This document shows positions 1-9,667 of a stretch of 64,000 bases of DNA, piece by piece. The number at the start of each line of letters is the position of its first letter. Positions within the stretch are counted from its first letter, which is position 1. A program made the position numbers and the translations under genes. This stretch comes from Linanthus parryae (taxonomy: Eukaryota; Streptophyta; Magnoliopsida; Ericales; Polemoniaceae). The DNA is taken from positions 25,169,001 through 25,233,000 of the forward strand of contig JALGPY010000003.1 of the NCBI GenBank assembly GCA_023055425.1. Direction: 5' to 3'. The notes beneath the pieces were generated by a model, which saw nothing but the letters and a program-made list of their open reading frames with translations, did no database searches and had not been told where the DNA came from.

Positions 1-289
1 AAGGGGGTAGATATGTAATGACCGCATTTTGTGAAGCTTATATTACTTCAGTGAATTTCATGACTAAGCACTTAGTATTTTGATGTGTCTTTATCTGCCG
101 AACTATAATAGTTAAGCTCGTCCAGAAAGACACCAGAAGTTCTAATATCTTCTCTAATAGCTAAATTAAGGATAAAAATATTTAGGAAATAATTAGTACT
201 AATCATACTGCTTAAGTGTTAATTAGCTTAGTTAATCATGATTAGTACATAATGACATGCAGTATGTTAGCTTGTATATGTGTTACTGC

Positions 290-745
290 ATGATTGACAC
301 GTAGGGTGACACATGTCACTACCTTAGCCACTGTCCTAGATGTTTGACACACAGCCCCACTGCGTGTCGTCGTGTGGTAGCTTCTGTTACATAAGCGACA
401 TGTGCCCTACTGCAAGTCAGATGCTTCTGACACATAACCTCCCTATGTGTCACCGTCATAGCCTCCTGCATTTGCATGATCGACACGTCGGAGGACACGT
501 GTCACGCTATGGAGCCTTATCCTTACATAAATGACACATTGGTGGACACATGTCACAGTCTGGTATACTGCTATGCATGCATGACACGCAGGAGGCATGT
601 GTCGCGATTCGGTGACGTGCTTTGCATGCTTGACACACGCCCCTACTGTGTGTCATCGCGTGGCACCTTCCTTGTGCATGGTTGACATGTGTCTGACACG
701 TGTCATGTCCTGGGAACTCCTTCCTTGCGTGATGCCACGTGTCCC
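290..745 (+). repeat. about 50-bp degenerate tandem repeat with inverted GACAC/GTGTC cores
   Basis: GACAC-like motifs begin at 296, 346, 397, 482, 533, 583, 632, 684 and 734, about 50-51 bases apart, with one off-phase copy at 429. Each is followed within about 15-20 bases by GTGTC or ATGTC, so each unit is an imperfect inverted repeat. Several contain CACGTG or ACGTGTC, the core of plant G-box/ABRE sites. The array ends about 35 bases upstream of a TATA box, which fits an enhancer array of the LTR promoter. Confidence 0.8.
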
Positions 746-779
746 GCGACTCATCGCGACGTGATTGGTCACCCTCCCC

Positions 780-787
780 TATAAATA
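780..787 (+). promoter_or_regulatory. TATA box of the Gypsy LTR promoter
   Basis: TATAAATA lies just downstream of the 50-bp repeat array and a GATTGG (CCAAT-type) motif at 761-766. Transcription would start about 30 bases further on, near 815-820. It is assigned from position and sequence only. Confidence 0.6.
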
Positions 788-1926
788 GAACTTGTCGTTA
801 GATTTATTCTCATTCTAAAATTCAGTCAAGTACTAGAGAGAGATAGTAAGAGTTGCGGAGAATATTCTCGATATATTACTCGGAGGTTCTGGAGGTTCTT
901 ATTATTTTATTAGCAGCTTCGTCGGACCGAGGTAGGGAATCTCAACCTTATAGCCCTAAATGTATTGCGTTGTCTGCTTATATGCTAGTCGTTGTACTGC
1001 TTAGATATATTCATTATAAATGTCTAATTGCCATTACTGTGTCGATGTTATACATGATTATTGTGAATTTGAAAATTGATATATGATTCATGTGGAGATG
1101 CTGTCAAATTGTTATTTGAGTATTTGAATCATACAGAGATGCTGTTGAAATTGCTATTCGAATATGCTGTTGATATTCGTGACTATGCTGGATACATGCT
1201 ATTAACTGTGTTGATTGTTGATATGCTGTTACCATGATGATATTGTCGATATTTCTGTTCATGCACGATTTGCATGTGAAATTAAATATGAAAGTGGAAA
1301 GATAAATCGACGGGGTTAGGGATTGTACATCCCTTGGGTCAAAGACCCTGATTGCACCCGATGCCTGGTGTAGAAAGCACTGACGGCCTGATGGCAGGTA
1401 GGTACTCCGCTCCTAGCTGAGTGCGCGTATGCGAAGGTAGGCTGACTCACTCCTAGCTGCGAGCGCGTATGTGAGCACCCCATGTTCCATGAAGATAATA
1501 AAACGAGTAAAGAATTGCATATGCATGACTTGACATATACGTGTTTATATTGAACTGTGATAGCATGATTATGTGATACGTGTACCACGAAACAATACGT
1601 GCTTGGACTGTTTCTTTGATGTTCTCTACTGAGCTTGCAGTAAGCTCACCCCTACCCATTTGTTGGAACAAGTTATAGTGGTGATGACGGTTCAGTCCCT
1701 GAGTTGTCTTAGCTGTTTGGAGTGCTAGCTTGTTTATAGCTTTTGAGACGAGTCTCAACTTGTTTTATATGTAATATAGTTGGGTTGGGAACCATTAGTA
1801 GCTCTGACTACTCTGTAATGTATTTCAGTTGTGTAATAAAAGTTGGAGTTGTTCAGTTCACCACTTGTTCGATTAGTTCATTTTATTTATTTAAAAAAAA
1901 AATCACCCCGGTTCACGGGCGTGACA

Positions 1927-2392
1927 CAAAATTCGTCGTAATTGTTCTTCTTGTGAAATAAAGGGTGCTTTTTCGTTGTGGACGTAGTTAGCGAATCTTT
2001 CGCTAGCGAACCACGTAAAATTCCCTGTTCTTATTTTATTTGTATATCGTCTGTGAGGTGGTTTGTCATAACATAGGCCCTCTTTGAGATGCCAAATATG
2101 ATGAACATGCATCCTCCCTTAGTATTCCGCTCTAGCCCGATTTAGCAGGACTGAAGTTGTCTGTGCCGCACCCCTAAATTAATATCATGTTGACGCTTTC
2201 GTCGTTGTCTTTGTTTGAACGTAAGGTGATCGGTACCTAGGGTTCTTGAGTTGTTAGTGCCATCCCGTAAGTGAAACTTCGCCTATTTAAACTTATACAA
2301 ATTAATTAAATTTCAGTTAATATCAATTCAGATAGACAATTTCTAATTTTACATGGCACATGGACATGGTTTTAGCTCACATATACTATTAA
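1927..2392. other. intergenic or old LTR remnant
   Basis: No gene is seen. The stretch around 1983-2045 (GTGGACGTAGTTAGCG... then CGAACCACGTAAA) resembles the U5 end of plant Copia LTRs. If so, the Gypsy LTR on its left landed in or beside an older Copia LTR. This is a weak resemblance and no termini were found. Confidence 0.25.
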
Positions 2393-2655
2393 GTACTACC
2401 TCTGTTTCTTCTCTTTCAGCCTACTTCACTTTTTGTCACTATTCACTTGGTCACTTTGACCCGATGATTTGATTAGCAAAACGATACTGAATTTGATAAT
2501 CTTTGCAAGGTCTTGTAGAGTAAACTTTACTCTATAATACAATGAAAACAAATTCAAAAAATTATATCGTTTGCCTATCTAAATCACCGAGTCAAAGTGA
2601 CCCAGTTACGGGTAAAAAAGTCAAAGTAAGACGAACCAGAAGAAACGAAAGTAAT
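2393..2655. mobile_element. Stowaway-like MITE, copy 1
   Basis: The two ends form a long imperfect inverted repeat. The left end reads CTACCTCTGTTTCTTCTC and continues through a GTCACTTTGACCCG block. The right end is its approximate reverse complement, finishing near GAAACGAAAG. TA dinucleotides flank both ends, the target duplication expected for Tc1/Mariner-class MITEs. It has no coding capacity and is related to the copy at 9408-9667. Confidence 0.75.
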
Positions 2656-3294
2656 GATTTTACATATTGTGGGACCTACATACATTCTACTACTATTATT
2701 TTGATTTTTTTTGAGAAAACTATTTTTACGATCATTGTTCAATGTATTCGTAATTTTTTTTAGAAATTAATGTGTTTATACTTATATAATGGGTGAGGCT
2801 TGAGACTTGCGTGTTTGCTCCAATTGACTTCTTAGGTCTAAACTCCAGACGACCAATAATTCTTGATGCCAGTGGATATAGTCGAGGTGCGAGCAAGTTG
2901 GACCGGTCACCTGTCACCACAGTTTTCTAAACGAATTAATACAATACGCCGGACATTCATGATTATTATATAGATACCAAATGAAATTTCTCAAAAAAAA
3001 AAAAAAAAAAAAAGATACCAAATGAAATAAAAATATTTCCCTAAAAGCAAAGAAATAAAAATATTGTACGCCGATAGTTTGATTAGGATCCGGCAAAATC
3101 CGAATGCAAACCTGATCCGATTCAAAAGTAAATGATTGAATTCAATAGGGGCAGATATAATATGATCCGATCCGTTGCCATCCCCCACATACTACTTTAT
3201 CTGGTACTCCCAAAATCCCTAAAACAAACCCCTTTTTGTCTCTCGACGAAGAGAAAACCCTAGACCGTTTTCACCCAACAGTCCAGCAGCTTCC
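2656..3294. other. intergenic, with a poly(A) mini-insertion and leader of the next ORF
   Basis: There is no coding sequence. It holds the poly(A) mini-insertion at 2972-3028. Bases 3240-3294 look like the 5' leader of the ORF at 3295, with a telo-box-like AAACCCTA at 3254-3261, an element common in front of plant genes of the translation apparatus. Confidence 0.4.
2972..3028 (+). repeat. poly(A) mini-insertion flanked by a 16-bp duplication
   Basis: AGATACCAAATGAAAT occurs at 2972-2987 and 3013-3028. Between the copies lie only TTCTC and a run of A. This is the footprint expected of a target-primed LINE/SINE insertion truncated almost to its tail. Confidence 0.8.
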
Positions 3295-3564
3295 ATGGCT
3301 GGTACTGGTAAATCTTACCAGCCAAAGAAGAAGAAGGAGAAAAAGAAAAGCAAGAAGAAGGACAAGGGAGTAAAGGACAAAGGATTGTACGATTTCGACG
3401 ACGACAAAATTAACAACGAGGTTAGTCTCGAGGCTTTCGCTGCATTCCACGATCCTGCTGGCTGGGAACGTCCTGATCATCAAAAAGGGGAATTCCATGG
3501 AGATCAAGGTCAAGTAGACCACGGAGGACGAAGAGAAGGCGATGTTGATGCGGCCAACAAGTAA
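3295..3564 (+). CDS. lysine-rich small ORF, possible first exon or gene fragment
   Basis: The 89-codon frame starts with ATG in a fair context (CTTCCATGGCT). Residues 10-30 are almost all Lys, Glu and Ser (KKKKEKKKSKKKDKG), followed by an acidic patch (YDFDDDK) and a second half rich in Gly, Asp and His. I do not recognise the family. The upstream AAACCCTA box and leader-like sequence argue that this is or was a real transcribed gene. The stop lies next to ACAAGTAAATAG, where a GT donor could exist, so it may be exon 1 of a longer gene whose other exons I cannot find, or a captured fragment. Lysine runs could mark a nucleolar or ribosome-associated protein, but that is speculation. Confidence 0.4.
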   Translation: MAGTGKSYQPKKKKEKKKSKKKDKGVKDKGLYDFDDDKINNEVSLEAFAAFHDPAGWERPDHQKGEFHGDQGQVDHGGRREGDVDAANK

Positions 3565-4250
3565 ATAGTTCTGTTCCTTATTCCAAAACTTCTAACACAG
3601 AAGAGATTTTGTGATTAGGAAGTAGTAACTAGTTTGCTTTTGTTTATGCGTCTTTTTTGATAATTCAGTGTTCTGTTTTATTAATGTGACTCGCCCCTTT
3701 GGTTAAGGGTCACATCCCAGTCTTGGGCTAGGAGGACAAACAATAATGGCTTTGAAATCCTTCGTTTCTGGTATGCGATGCTTTTTAGTGTTTTTGGAGT
3801 GCGGAGAGGAAGGTTTCATGGATGTTTATTAGGGGAATCCACATTTCACTTGGCCAGTCTGACATTTTTTTGGACGGAAATCTCCAACTTTCTACTATCT
3901 AACTTATTAAGGTCCGTGTTGCTAGCGCAACTGCTTTTGCAGCAATATCATTTTTATTTTGCTTTTGCTTTCTAAACTCTGTTTCGGTTTGATTCTCCTA
4001 CAACCGATTGTAACCTCTTAATATCTTAAAATTTTAAAATTATCCTTGCAGAATCCATACATGTCATATATTTTTGTTATTTTTAATTTTTTTTTTGTCA
4101 TTTTATCTCTCAAAGCACATTCATACAGGGAGAACCTGTATATGGTGGTCGTAGGTGTGAAGAATGGCGTGCGACCGTGCGAGCCCGTCTGCGTCGTTCT
4201 CTCAGCCTTTATCTCTACGTCTCGCTCTCTCTATAGTCTGCCGAGTTAAA
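3565..4250. other. non-coding stretch downstream of the Lys-rich ORF
   Basis: It is AT-rich, with T-tracts and no convincing frame. It could be intronic or 3' flanking sequence of the ORF at 3295. I see no transposon termini. Confidence 0.3.
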
Positions 4251-4445
4251 TTTCTAAGGCTTCGAATTGAGGTATATCAGCCCGTATCGAAAAAGCTCGT
4301 TGCGTATCACCTGTTATAGGAGAAACTCGTTGAGTTTCGTCCGTGTCTATCGCGATTTTGATTCAATTAAAGCGTATCGGGTGTATCAGTGGCGGAGACC
4401 CTGATACGCTTACCTATCAAGCGATACGATACAGGCCGTTATTTT
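4251..4445. repeat. GATAC/CGTATC-rich dispersed repeat
   Basis: GTATC, GATAC and CGTATC occur many times in both orientations (GCCCGTATCG, GCGTATCACC, GCGTATCGGG, TGATACGC, GCGATACGATACAGG), ending near TTATTTTAAATCC. Such sequence is typical of short repeats scattered near plant genes. The family is not identified. Confidence 0.4.
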
Positions 4446-4488
4446 AAATCCTTGGTTGGATGTTCAGCATAATACTGTGAAAGTGCAT

Positions 4489-4513
4489 ACACACACACAC
4501 ACACACACACACA
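4489..4513. repeat. (AC)n microsatellite
   Basis: An uninterrupted AC dinucleotide run of about 12 units. Confidence 0.95.
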
Positions 4514-5040
4514 ATATGTAAGTGTATTTGGACATTAAAGGTCTAAACTCTAAAACACTTCGATACATCGCTTTTTCTCATCTTGAGCTATCTTTTAGCC
4601 GTAAATCACAAACCCTAGAGGGGGTTAGACTGTAAATAAGTAGAAATTTAGTATATGAAAAGAGTTAGTTTCTACATATCAGACACACCTGAGATACACA
4701 GAAACACAATTTCTGTCTACATATTCCGCATCAAAGAGCGACTCGTGTTGTGAAAATCTACGTTCGCCCAGGAGGTGCGCGTTTTTGTTGGGAGCTGAGC
4801 ACGTGAACATTAACGCCAAGATCCGGAACATCAACGAACACGCTACAAGAGGTAAACCTAATCGCTTCCGCTATTAGTATCGTGCTAGGGTTCACTCCGA
4901 TTAATTTAACGAATGTCAAATCGTTGGGATGTAATACTATGAGCTACGGGATCCACCTTTCCGAACAATTTAGTATAAGGAGGCAATCGTGTGTTAAGAG
5001 ACAAATTCCGTTACATTAGGTGATATTCAACTAACTTAGG
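4514..5040. other. non-coding stretch, nothing identified
   Basis: There are no long frames, terminal repeats or tandem structure. It lies between the microsatellite and the duplicated WS-1 upstream block. Confidence 0.5.
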
Positions 5041-5290
5041 AACCCCCCAGGCTGTCAGTAGGAAAAGTCGATCATTTATGGTTGTTTTGGTGGACTTGTA
5101 GAGGAAGATGGCGGGGTAATTTGTAGATTGGTTGTGTTGATGAAACGTTAAGCCATGGAAACCATAATCTGCGGCAGGTGGAGAGGGAATATTGCATTCA
5201 TGAGGTGTTGTGGCTGCATGTGGATGTGGAGTGGAAAATAGTTGTTGACAATGACATGGACTTGGCTAGCTACAGAAATAGGAACACACT
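5041..5290 (+). repeat. duplicated WS upstream block, copy at WS-1
   Basis: This block matches 8301-8515 upstream of WS-4 in order and orientation. Shared landmarks are ATCATTTATGGTTGTTTTGG, GCGGCAGGTGGAGAGGGA and TGTGGAGT.GAAAATA. It marks the boundary of a segmental duplication and may be promoter or leader sequence of both copies. Confidence 0.8.
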
Positions 5291-5404
5291 CTTCTAAAAC
5301 GTTTCTTATTACATTTTCTATTGTCCTTTACAGTCAAGGCAATCAAGAAGTTGAAAACTAAGTTTTGGCTTGAAATCAAGAAGCTTCACACAGTCCTCAA
5401 TTTG

Positions 5405-6444
5405 ATGGACCATGAAATCAAGAACTTCATAGTGGTATGGCTCACAGCAATAGCATCACTCACTTATTGTTATGTCATGTCAAAGTTCATCCCAAAAGGT
5501 AAAACAAGATTGTGTTCATCAATCCCAGTTCTCTTCCTTTTTCTCTACCTTCCTCTAAAACTCAACTGCATTACTCATGCAACCATAGCCTCATTTCTCA
5601 TCTCATGGCTAGCTAATTTCAGACTCCTCCTCTTTGCCTTTGGTAGAGGCCCTTTATCAAAACCCAACCACTCATTTCTAGGGTTTATACTTCTTGCTTG
5701 TCTACCCATAAGAATCAAGCATGGCCATGAAGAGGGAGGCAATGAAGAATCCCAATCACACCCAATGTTCCCAAGGTCAACTCTCAATTATGCCGAGAAA
5801 ACTCTCTTCCTGTCAATCATTTGTGGGTTGTACTTGTACATAGACTCCATCCATACTCGAATCGTGGCTTTGTTTGCATTCCTCCTCCTTTATCTCATTT
5901 TAGAGCCATTATTTGCTCTAGTAGCCACACTAGCTCGAGCTTTATCTGGATTAGAGCTCGAGCCTGGGTTTGTGGACCCTTACCTGTCTACCTCCCTACA
6001 AGACTTTTGGGGTAGGAGGTGGAACCTTCTGGTGGTTAGTGTCTTACGACCAACCGTATACAATCCTATTCAATCTATTGCTAGATCTTTGGTTGGTCGG
6101 AAATGGGCTCATATCCCAGCAATTCTGGCTACGTTTTTGGTGTCTGGTTTGATGCACGAGCTCTTGTTAACCACATCGGACTAACTAAACCCTGTTGGGG
6201 ATTCGCGGGTTACTTACTACTCCAAGGGGCGTGTGTGGTCATTGAGATTCAGATTAAGAAAGCATTTAAGGGTCGATTTAGTTTCCCCCAGGCCGTGTCC
6301 GGGCCGTTGGTGATTCTGTTTGTGGCTTTCACTAGTTGTGTGATGTGGCTTCTTCCAGCTATGGAGGATGAGCTTATCAAAGCTAAAACACAGAGAGACC
6401 TGACTGCCGTTAAGGTTTTTGTTAAAAGATTTTTGTTTACATAG
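5405..6444 (+). pseudogene. WS-1: wax-synthase-like MBOAT acyltransferase with one frameshift
   Basis: The family transfers a fatty acyl group from acyl-CoA to a long-chain alcohol (or sterol) in the ER membrane, making wax esters. ATG 5405 aligns with the start of WS-2; the frame is open upstream but without another ATG-supported homologous start. The protein starts MDHEIKNFIVV, has several hydrophobic segments, the family motif DPYLSTSLQDFWGRRWN and the MBOAT active-site segment SGLMHE. Just after that histidine motif (about 6155-6230) WS-1 is one base shorter than WS-2, which shifts the frame into TAA at 6182-6184. The remaining C-terminal part (CVVIEIQIKKAF... to TAG at 6442-6444) is in another frame. 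All else is intact, so this is either a very recent pseudogene or a sequencing error. Confidence 0.88.
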
Positions 6445-6805
6445 AATAATTTATATACTTTCTGTTCTTTGTTTACTACTAGTCAGGACTCAGGAGCACT
6501 TGCATTGTGCGTGGGGTGATACTTATTTTATTTAGATTTTTCTTTTTCTTTTGAGGGGATTTTTATTTAGAAATTTTTAAATCTTACAAGTTGTATCATA
6601 AACCTGGAAAGACAAAAATAAAAAAAAGTTGAAATAAAGTTATTTTTAAGATATTCAAAAGCAATTGAAAGAGAAAATAGAGAAAAACAGATGACACCAC
6701 TCAAAGTATTTTTACATCAGTAGAAGACTACCCCACACAAATACCAACATGCCTAAATTACAGTTTTACTAAAGAACCAATGCAACAGCAATACAAAAAC
6801 TAAAA
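6235..6805 (+). repeat. tandem duplication of WS-1 3' end, unit 1
   Basis: The last part of the WS-1 frame plus about 360 bases of its 3' flank recurs at 6811-7362. Shared landmarks are TTGTGATGTGGCTTCTTCCA-like coding sequence, AGGAGCACTTGC, CAGATGACACCA and CAAATACCAACATG. The units differ by scattered substitutions and small indels, so the duplication is not recent. Confidence 0.85.
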
Positions 6806-6810
6806 CACAT

Positions 6811-7043
6811 AGTAGTCGTTGAGATTCAGATCAGTAGTCGTTGAGATTCAGATCAAGAAAGCAATCAACGGTCGATTTAGTTTCCCTCGGTCCGTGTCCA
6901 CGCCGTTGGTGGTTCTCTTTGTGGCTTTCACTAGTTGTGTGATGTGGCTTCTTCCAGCTATGGGGGATGAACTTATCAAAGCTAAAACACATAGAGACCT
7001 GACTGCCATGAAGATTTTTGTCCAAAGATTTTTGCTTATGTAG
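6811..7043 (+). pseudogene. WS-1 3'-end duplicate (C-terminal fragment)
   Basis: It encodes only the C-terminal 70 or so residues of the WS family (VVEIQIKKAINGRFSFP to FVQRFLLM, then stop). It has no start, no DFWGRRWN motif and no active-site His, so it is non-functional. Its first 22 bases (6811-6832) are repeated directly at 6833-6854 exactly at the duplication junction. Unlike WS-1 its C-terminal frame is open. It is the second unit of the tandem duplication that extends to about 7362. Confidence 0.85.
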
Positions 7044-8077
7044 AATAATAAGGTACTTCGTTCTTTGTTTGACTAGTTAGGAGCACTTGCTTTGCATGTG
7101 GGGTGCTACTTATTTCATTTGAAATTTTCAAATCTTACAAGTTGTATCATAATTCAGTTAGAAAGAGAAAAATGTGAAAGTTGTACTAAAGTTATTGTAG
7201 GATATTAAAAAGCAATCGAAAGAGAAAATAGATAAAACAGATGACACCATTAAAAGTATTTTTATATCAGTAGAAGACCACCCTATACAAATACCAACAT
7301 GACTACTAGTAGTACATAACAATTTTACTAAAGCACCAATGCAACATCAATACAGAAACTGCACAGGCTGATTATATAAGATGCTGTTTCTGAAAAAAAC
7401 AAAAAGAAACTGCACAGGGTCATATTTGAGAAACAATAAGCTTAAAACAACACAATGATGAGTAACTTTTCAACTGAATATTAGATTCAGCCAATTTAAC
7501 AAACTTTAATTGTGTAGTCTCTCCAAATTATTTTAGTGACCAAAGAAACTTACTGATATGTTAGTTATAACATGAAAAAAAAATATGTACACAAGCACTA
7601 TCCAAAGCATTTTGCACATCATAAATGCAAGATTTTATCAGCAGGAGATCAAAATCGTACCTCAAGCACCTAGGGAAAACGCTAAATAGTTAAACACTCT
7701 ATAATTCTGGAGAAGGTGAAGCTTTTTAATATCCATGCACTACATCAATGCTATGAAAATTCTTATTAATTGAATGCAGTTGATCTAGAGCACAGTGATT
7801 AGTCATAAAATTGCCTTTACATGGAGCTCCTGGATACAAGGAAAATGAGAGTTTGACCATTAGCAATGCAATATCACACATGAGACATAGGGTCATTTGT
7901 AACTTTCTTAGCAATGAACTTGCTTCTAGTGCAAACAATTTGACTTCTCATTCTTTTCTTGGGTTATTTCAATCATATTTGGTATTTAAAAATTCATAAT
8001 ATGATTTAAAAAGATTTTAGTTGTAATGAAAATATAAATTGTAATAATAAAAAACATATGTAAGTGTCCTAAAGAAT

Positions 8078-8115
<38 letters not shown>

Positions 8116-8300
8116 TAATGAATTAGCTTTCCATGGAGCGGTTGTCCAAGCGGAGTTTCCCACTCTCACCCCCACTCGTGCCTAGAATAGTCCTGTTCCC
8201 ACTCCGAATCCCACCCTTCCCCTGGAGGGTTAGACATGAACGGTATTTTTATCTACCCCATGACCGTCCCTTCCCCTTAGGGATTAGAGATGCCCTTAAG
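7044..8300. other. non-coding spacer between WS-1 and WS-4
   Basis: The first 320 bases are the 3' flank of the duplicated WS end. A mini-insertion lies at 7355-7418 and a 34-base poly(A) run at 8080-8113, for which I found no flanking duplication. The rest is AT-rich without frames. Confidence 0.5.
7355..7418 (+). repeat. A-tailed mini-insertion flanked by a 13-bp duplication
   Basis: GAAACTGCACAGG occurs at 7355-7367 and 7406-7418. The 38 bases between end in TTTCTGAAAAAAACAAAAA, again a short tail-like retro-insertion. Confidence 0.75.
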
Positions 8301-8515
8301 AACCCCGTTTGTTGCCGTAAGTAAAGTAGATCATTTATGGTTGTTTTGGTTGACTTGTCGAGGAAGAAGGTGGTTGATTTAAATCCATTGGAACCCTAAT
8401 ATGCGGCAGGTGGAGAGGGATATTACTTTCAAGAGGCCTTGTGACTGCATGTGAATGTGGAGTAGAAAATAATTCTGGACATGGGCTTATCTACCGAGAA
8501 ATGGAACACACAAAT
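8301..8515 (+). repeat. duplicated WS upstream block, copy at WS-4
   Basis: Partner of 5041-5290: same order and orientation, with scattered substitutions. It ends about 60 bases before the WS-4 start codon. Confidence 0.8.
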
Positions 8516-8577
8516 TCACATCAGGCCATCAATAAGTTCTTGCTCATTCTTCAATCTCCATAACCACTGAGAGAGAG

Positions 8578-9205
8578 ATGATCGTTCAACTTGTCATGCT
8601 CATATCTTCACTGTGGTATTGCTATTTCTTTGTACCGAAAATCCCAAAGGGCATAACAAGGGCAGTCTCTCTTCTCCCTATATTCTACTTTTTCTCTATT
8701 CTTCCATGGCAATTCTCATCATCACCCTATGAAAAAGCCATTTCAGCTCTCTTCATCACTTGTTTATCATCTTTGAAACTTCTACTCTTTTGCTTCAACA
8801 ATGGCCCTCTCATGACATCCAAGAACTTCATTGATTTTGCCGTTGTCGCCGTCTTTCCCGTTAAAGTAAGGGATGATGCCACACCCTTCACTTCCATGAA
8901 GATGGATTCTGAAATGTGCCTCAAATTAGCTGGTGTGATACTACTAAACCTCCTACTATATGTCAATAGTTGTGTAAGCAAAAAGATCGGTCCTGACGCT
9001 AAAAGCCTCGACACATTTCTACGTGGAGTATCCGTTTTTATCGCGCTTCAAACACTTTTGACCCGCCCGGATAAAAAGATTCTAGATACCATTGGAAGGT
9101 ATGAGATGATAATGACTTTTCTTCCACTTTGAATTGGAACAGAATAAGTTGGATGTGTAATCCGGTGCCATCTATTAGCTTCTACTTTTGGGAGAAACCG
9201 AGTAT
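8578..9205 (+). pseudogene. WS-4: 5'-half wax-synthase-like sequence
   Basis: ATG 8578 follows an AGAGAGAG leader. The 184-aa frame to 9132 corresponds to the N-terminal half of the family: hydrophobic segments, YCYFFVPKIPKG near the start, and CFNNGPLMTSKNFIDFA where WS-1 and WS-2 have AFGRGPLSKP. It lacks the DFWGRRWN and SGLMHE motifs, so no acyltransferase activity is expected. Compared with WS-5, a small deletion and frame change near 9120 moves the tail (NWNRISWMCNPVPS) out of frame to about 9180-9205. WS-4 and WS-5 resemble each other over the whole length, including this unusual tail. Confidence 0.8.
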
Positions 9206-9407
9206 GAATCATCCGAAAAACCATGTAACTTGCACATGTTTTGACAGGTTTATGGTTGTCTCTGATGAGTTAGAACACCATCTATCATTCACACGTGCTT
9301 CATGTTGCATATCAGGAAGATATAGTTTGTGAAATATTTTATGGGGTCGCGTGTTGTGTTTCTTTATGTTACAATGGACTTGTATATTTTGATGGGGCTG
9401 TCGTAGT

Positions 9408-9667
9408 TACAACCTCCCGTTCTTCTCTTTCTATTTCGTTTGACTTTTAATCCGTAACTTGGTCACTTTGCTCGGTGATATGGATAGGGAAATGATGTAT
9501 TTTTTTAATTTTTTTTTTTCATAGTATTGTAAAGTAAACTTCACTCTAAAAGATATATCATGAAAAAATTACCAAATTCATGCATCGTTTTGCAAATCAC
9601 CGGGTCAAAATGACCCAGTGAATAGTGTCAAAAAGTGAAGTATGTTGTAAGAGAAGAAACAGAGGTA
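9408..9667. mobile_element. Stowaway-like MITE, copy 2
   Basis: TA-flanked with imperfect terminal inverted repeats. The right end reads as reverse complement CTACCTCTGTTTCTTCTC, the same as the left end of the copy at 2393-2655. Internal GTCACTTTG...GGTGAT and CACCGGGTCAAAATGACCC blocks pair with each other. Its length is close to copy 1. It lies just 3' of WS-4. Confidence 0.78.

Larger units (their letters stand above)
1..1926 (+). mobile_element. Gypsy-type LTR, solo or 5'-cut by the window edge
   Basis: The block ends in the terminus GGGCGTGACA near 1926, typical of plant Tekay/Del-like Gypsy LTRs. It contains a TATA box near 780, a stretch with two related copies of a CTCCTAGCTG...GCGCGTATG unit (about 1408-1470), and the palindrome-like GAGCTTGCAGTAAGCTCACC at 1631-1650 that is common in such LTRs. 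No PBS follows the end at 1926 and no coding region is attached, so it looks like a solo LTR. The left end was not found and may lie outside the window. The lineage is inferred from end motifs only. Confidence 0.6.

Noticed and set aside
5321..5404. Upstream extension of the WS-1 frame
   Set aside because: It begins at a non-ATG codon. ATG 5405 aligns with the starts of WS-2 and WS-3.
8080..8113. Poly(A) run as the tail of a retro-insertion
   Set aside because: I found no flanking target duplication and no element-like sequence before it.
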